Position numbers and translations under genes: made by a program
Shown: piece by piece, positions 59,637 through 64,000 of the stretch
How the letters are laid out: each line of letters opens with the position of its first letter
How positions within the stretch are numbered: position 1 is the first letter of the stretch
Notes under the pieces: model-generated
Databases searched by the model: none
What the model saw: the letters and a program-made list of their open reading frames with translations, nothing else
Told to the model about the DNA's origin: nothing
Assembly (NCBI GenBank): GCA_036396795.1
Contig: DASWKF010000002.1
Coordinates: 60,623 to 124,622 of the forward strand
Origin: JAHEEM01 sp036396795
Lineage (GTDB): Bacteria > Pseudomonadota > Gammaproteobacteria > Steroidobacterales > Rariloculaceae
Length of the DNA: 64,000 bases
Direction: 5' to 3'

Positions 59637-61013
59637 CTAGTCGGCGACCGCTGCCAGCCGCGTGCTTCGGTAGAGGTCCAACTGATGCCAGAGGCTGGCC
59701 GTGACGTTCTGGAAATCATCCCGATACTCGCTGGGTACCGGGTCTGCGGGCGGTAATGCGACCGTGCGCGGGTTCCTGTGAACGCCATTGATCCTATATT
59801 CATAGTGCAAATGCGGGCCGGTCGCGAGTCCCGATTGCCCTACATAGCCGATGGTCTGCCCTTGCTTGACTCTGGACCCGACTCTGGCCTCTGCAAATCG
59901 CGATAAGTGCGCATACAAGGTCGTGATGTTGTCGCCGTGCTGTAGCACGACGGTGTTGCCGTAGCCGCCGTTCGCGCCGCGTAACGAAACCTTGCCGTCG
60001 CCCGAGGCCCTGACCGGGGTGCCGCTGCGGGCCGCATAGTCGACGCCGCGATGCGCGCGGATCGTGTTCAACACCGGATGACGGCGGTTGGGATTGAAGT
60101 TCGAGCTGATGCGGGTGAAGTCCACCGGAGCCCTGAGAAACGCCTTGCGAACGCTCCTTCCGTCCGGTGTGAAGTAGCCGGTATCCCCGGCGCCGTTCTC
60201 GTAACGCGCGGCGCGGAAGCTTACGCCCTGATTGATGAACTCGGCGGCGACGATGCTGTCGTCTCTGAGCTTCACGCCGTCCCGCCAGAGCTCGTCGTAG
60301 AGCACCGTGAACTCATCCTGGACTCGGACGTCTTGAATGAAGTCGATGTCCCATTGAAAGATACCCGCCATGTCCATAATGACGCTATCCGAGATACCGG
60401 CGGCCTGCGCGGCTTCGAACAGCGAGGTCTCGATGACCCCGTGCGCGCCTACGGTGCGCACCTCGATCGGATTCTCGGAGGTGGACACCTCGAAGCCGTT
60501 TGGGAGTCTTTGGATGTGCAGCGTCTCCGATTCGCTGATTTCGCGGCTTAGGGCGGAAATTTCGCCGTTGTGGTGAACGACGCTGATCTCATCTCCGGGG
60601 CGCAGTCGCACTAGGTGCTCTCGCGCGGCCTCGACGTTCACCATCGCGGCGAGATCGGCGAGGCTGAGATCGTTGCGCCGAAAGAGGCGGTCCAGACTAT
60701 CCCCGGGTCCCACGACGAGCTTCAACAGCTCGGCATCGCCGAAGTCGGCGGCATCCGCGGAATTCTCCCCGGGCTCGGTCGGCGGCTTGGGTAAGGCCAG
60801 CGGCAGCGTTGCAGTCGCAGCGGCGGTCGAGATCGGGCTGACGGCAGTCGGAATGACGGCGTTGTTCGTGCCGCCGATCAGGATTGCGAACACACTCAGG
60901 AGTGGCAGGCCGAGGCCAATGAGGAACCACGACCAGCGAGGATTGAGCTTCCATCGCGGACCATGGGTTTCGTCTTTGTAGTCGTGGCGAATGCCGCCGG
61001 AGTAGGTTTTCAC
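59637..61013 (-). CDS. mepM: Murein DD-endopeptidase MepM-like, M23 family
   Basis: A 458-aa inner-membrane-anchored zinc endopeptidase that cuts D-Ala-mDAP cross-links to allow wall growth. A membrane helix covers residues 28-47. An OapA/LysM-like domain spans about 95-170, with VGPGDSLDRLFRRNDLS. A C-terminal lysostaphin-type M23 domain spans about 315-425, with zinc ligands His321 and Asp325 (HRGVDYAA) and His403 in HLHYE. The start is GTG at 61013. It is upstream of anmK and divergent from tyrS. Confidence 0.93.
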   Translation of the reverse strand: MKTYSGGIRHDYKDETHGPRWKLNPRWSWFLIGLGLPLLSVFAILIGGTNNAVIPTAVSPISTAAATATLPLALPKPPTEPGENSADAADFGDAELLKLVVGPGDSLDRLFRRNDLSLADLAAMVNVEAAREHLVRLRPGDEISVVHHNGEISALSREISESETLHIQRLPNGFEVSTSENPIEVRTVGAHGVIETSLFEAAQAAGISDSVIMDMAGIFQWDIDFIQDVRVQDEFTVLYDELWRDGVKLRDDSIVAAEFINQGVSFRAARYENGAGDTGYFTPDGRSVRKAFLRAPVDFTRISSNFNPNRRHPVLNTIRAHRGVDYAARSGTPVRASGDGKVSLRGANGGYGNTVVLQHGDNITTLYAHLSRFAEARVGSRVKQGQTIGYVGQSGLATGPHLHYEYRINGVHRNPRTVALPPADPVPSEYRDDFQNVTASLWHQLDLYRSTRLAAVAD

Positions 61014-61191
61014 GAAGCGCCTACCTATCAGCCCAGGATACTGTAACGACTTGCCGTCGGATCGTCAAAGGTATTTCCTTTAAACTCAGGAAGCTACGAC
61101 GCAGTCATCACTTTGAATCACCCTGCCCGAACCGCCGGCTCGGCGAGGCCTAAGGCAGCGACATCGAGCGCCTCCCGTCGAGGGGTCTCCC

Positions 61192-61197
61192 TATAAT
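61192..61197 (+). promoter_or_regulatory. Possible minus-10 box upstream of tyrS
   Basis: A perfect TATAAT lies at 61192-61197, 84 bp upstream of the tyrS ATG in the 268-bp divergent spacer. The expected minus-35 position (about 61169-61174) has no good match, so an extended or activated promoter is possible. Confidence 0.4.
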
Positions 61198-61281
61198 AAG
61201 GTCGACCGCAGGATTGGCTTAATCTATTCTGATGCGCCCGAGCCTCGCGGCTCAGCAAGTTGCAAGCGCCCCGGTTCCACT

Positions 61282-62502
61282 ATGCAGTCTGTGAAAGCGC
61301 AGGTAGAAGAACTGAGCCGCGGTGCCGAAGAGGTACTCTTGGCCGCCGAGCTCGAGGACCGGCTTGCGCGGGGACGGCCGCTACGCGTCAAGGCGGGGTT
61401 CGATCCGACGGCGCCGGATCTGCACCTGGGGCACACCGTGCTGCTGAACAAGATGCGGCAGTTCCAGGACTTCGGCCACGAGATCATTTTTCTGATCGGC
61501 GATTTCACCGGGATGATCGGCGATCCATCCGGCAAGACGGCGACGCGCCCTCCGTTGACGCCGCAGCAAGTACAGGAGAACGCCAGGACCTACGAGCAGC
61601 AGGTCTACAAGATTCTCGATCCGGCGAAAACTCGCCTGGAGTTCAATTCGCGTTGGATGACTTCCATGGACGCTGCCGGATTGATCCAGCTTGCCGCGAA
61701 GCACACCGTTGCGCGCATGCTCGAACGAGACGATTTTCACAAGCGCTACAGCTCGGGCAAGGCGATCGCGATCCACGAATTTCTCTACCCGCTGGTGCAG
61801 GGCTACGACTCCGTCGCTCTCGAGGCGGACGTGGAGCTCGGCGGGACCGACCAGAAGTTCAACCTGCTCGTCGGCCGGCAACTTCAGCAGGCCTTCGGGC
61901 AGCCTCCGCAAGTCGTGCTGACCATGCCCCTTCTCGAGGGGCTGGACGGCGTCAACAAGATGTCGAAGTCTCTGGACAACTACGTCGGGATCACCGATCC
62001 GCCGGAGCAGATGCTCGGCAAGCTCATGTCGATATCAGACGACTTGATGTGGCGCTACTTCGAGCTTCTGAGCTTCCGGCCGCTCAAGGAGATCGAGGGC
62101 TTCAAGAAGAGCGTGTCCGGCGGGGACAACCCGATGGAGGTCAAGTTTCTGCTGGCGACGGAGATCGTCGCGCGCTTCCACGACGAAGCCGCGGCGGAGA
62201 AAGCCAAGCAGGCTTTCATCAACAGGCACCGGCATGGAGAGACCCCCGAAGACATCGAAGAGCGTGTTCTCACCTCAGCCGAGCCCTATCTGAACATAGG
62301 CCAAGTGCTGCGTGAGGCCGGCTTGGTCTCGAGCAGCTCCGAGGGCATCAGGATGGTGAAGCAAGACGCGGTGCGGCGGGACGGAGAGCTCGTCCGCGAT
62401 CCCAAGCTGCGCGTCGAAGTGGACGGCTCGACCCAGGTATACCAGATCGGCAAGCGCCGGTACGCCCGCGTCACGCTGAGGCCGGAGAAACCCACGGACT
62501 GA
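61282..62502 (+). CDS. tyrS: Tyrosine--tRNA ligase TyrS (TyrRZ type)
   Basis: Charges tRNA-Tyr with tyrosine (406 aa). The class I signatures are HLGH (48-51) and KMSKS (226-230), and an S4 RNA-binding domain is at the C-terminus (NIGQVLREAGLVSSSSEGIRM). The DLHLGHTVLLNK and GDFTGMIGDPSGK segments fit the TyrRZ subtype seen in many Gammaproteobacteria. The 16S rRNA gene follows about 315 bp downstream, the same order as in P. aeruginosa. Confidence 0.96.
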   Translation: MQSVKAQVEELSRGAEEVLLAAELEDRLARGRPLRVKAGFDPTAPDLHLGHTVLLNKMRQFQDFGHEIIFLIGDFTGMIGDPSGKTATRPPLTPQQVQENARTYEQQVYKILDPAKTRLEFNSRWMTSMDAAGLIQLAAKHTVARMLERDDFHKRYSSGKAIAIHEFLYPLVQGYDSVALEADVELGGTDQKFNLLVGRQLQQAFGQPPQVVLTMPLLEGLDGVNKMSKSLDNYVGITDPPEQMLGKLMSISDDLMWRYFELLSFRPLKEIEGFKKSVSGGDNPMEVKFLLATEIVARFHDEAAAEKAKQAFINRHRHGETPEDIEERVLTSAEPYLNIGQVLREAGLVSSSSEGIRMVKQDAVRRDGELVRDPKLRVEVDGSTQVYQIGKRRYARVTLRPEKPTD

Positions 62503-62542
62503 GTCGCCCTCGCGCGCGGGCCGTGCCGGCGTGAGAAAATCC

Positions 62543-62570
62543 TTGTATCGGGTCCCTCGACGCGTATAAT
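62543..62570 (+). promoter_or_regulatory. rRNA operon promoter P1 (predicted)
   Basis: TTGTAT (62543-62548) and a perfect TATAAT (62565-62570) are 16 bp apart, about 250 bp before the 16S start. GC-rich sequence directly after the minus-10 (GCCGCGCC) resembles a stringent discriminator. Confidence 0.7.
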
Positions 62571-62634
62571 GCCGCGCCTTTCCACCGGCTCGGATATCCC
62601 CCGGTAACCCGCCGTCTTTAAGCCGCTTTGAAGC

Positions 62635-62663
62635 TTGGAGAGGATTGGGATCGGGGGTATACT
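62635..62663 (+). promoter_or_regulatory. rRNA operon promoter P2 (predicted)
   Basis: TTGGAG (62635-62640) and TATACT (62658-62663) are 17 bp apart, downstream of P1. Tandem promoters are usual for rRNA operons. Confidence 0.6.
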
Positions 62664-62695
62664 TATCGGTCTGCCCGGGATTTCAGATCCGGGCC

Positions 62696-62706
62696 GCTCT
62701 TTAACA
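62696..62706 (+). promoter_or_regulatory. rRNA leader boxA antitermination site
   Basis: GCTCTTTAACA matches the NusB/NusE boxA consensus and lies about 110 nt upstream of mature 16S, as expected for antitermination of rRNA transcription. Confidence 0.85.
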
Positions 62707-62730
62707 ATTAACTCAAGCAACTTGTGTGGG

Positions 62731-62784
62731 CGCTCGCACCGAGGCAACGGTGCAAGCGTCGACGGAGGGGTGCTCTTGCACCCC
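62731..62784 (+). other. Two leader hairpins before 16S rRNA
   Basis: The first hairpin pairs 62731-62741 with 62748-62758 (11 bp, one mismatch). The second is perfect: GGGGTGC (62767-62773) and GCACCCC (62778-62784) around TCTT. They sit between boxA and the 16S 5-prime end, where processing-stalk and leader structures normally lie. Confidence 0.6.
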
Positions 62785-62816
62785 GAAGAAAGCGCAGGAC
62801 TCAAACCTTTAAGCTT

Positions 62817-64000
<1,184 letters not shown>

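Overview
This is a GC-rich chromosomal window from a Gammaproteobacterium. The evidence is the partial 16S rRNA gene at the right edge, LPS inner-core genes (hldD, waaF, kdkA), two lipid A late acyltransferases, glnE, the T-protein form of TyrA, ErpA, AmpD/AmpE and a type IV pilus Chp chemosensory cluster. The gene order near 22.5-43.5 kb closely follows the pilT-pilU ... pyrB-yqgF-algH-tonB3-gshB-pilGHIJ-chpA region of Pseudomonas aeruginosa, and anmK-mepM-tyrS-16S also matches that genus. Several details differ: groESL carries a CIRCE operator, DsbD has two N-terminal domains, and there are three PilT/U ATPases. A non-pseudomonad, xanthomonad- or Woeseia-like lineage is plausible, but I cannot fix the taxon without a search. 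I saw no phage, insertion sequence, CRISPR array or tRNA gene.

Layout. 0-3.1 kb (minus): cutA, dsbD and a truncated TlpA-like thioredoxin, for periplasmic disulfide and copper handling. 3.2-5.4 kb: groES-groEL behind a CIRCE operator, ending in a rho-independent terminator. 5.4-13.2 kb: glnE, a zinc-finger protein, then LPS core and lipid A genes. 13.4-22.5 kb: htpX, an L,D-transpeptidase, an orphan ParA facing a small repeat-containing protein, htpG, an OpuC-type uptake system with a fused binding protein and permease, msrB, an alpha/beta hydrolase and a TerB-like protein. 22.5-34.0 kb: yggS-yggT-yggU-DUF4426 (minus) diverging from pilT-pilU-pilU2 (plus). A 127-bp inverted-repeat element follows, then a minus-strand run gshB-apbE-tonB and algH-ruvX-pyrB-pyrK. 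34.3-43.5 kb: pilG-pilH-pilI-pilJ-chpA-chpC, a tightly overlapping operon that controls twitching motility. 43.5-51.3 kb: rsmE, ampD-ampE, pduO, a membrane-anchored putative metalloprotease, an AT-rich gap of about 0.6 kb, a beta-propeller amidohydrolase and pdxH. 51.5-62.5 kb: tyrA, rppH, a coiled-coil membrane protein, bactofilin, erpA, ppx facing ppk, then anmK-mepM diverging from tyrS. 62.5-64.0 kb: rRNA promoters and leader, then 16S rRNA cut by the window edge.

How the genes work together. The largest functional unit is type IV pilus retraction (PilT, two PilU-like ATPases) with its Chp signalling pathway (PilJ receptor, PilI/ChpC adaptors, ChpA kinase, PilG/PilH response regulators). 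The second theme is the cell envelope: LPS core, lipid A acylation, peptidoglycan recycling (AmpD, AmnK-type kinase AnmK), MepM-type endopeptidase, L,D-transpeptidase and bactofilin. The third is protein folding and redox quality control (GroESL, HtpG, HtpX, DsbD, MsrB, GshB).

Most of the window is conserved housekeeping DNA. I did not find a clearly new defence or mobile system. The items most worth a second look are the 127-bp inverted repeat, the three tandem retraction ATPases, two genes whose best-supported start is CTG (tonB, ppx), the amidohydrolase with altered metal ligands, the small internally repeated protein beside parA, and the AT-rich gap.
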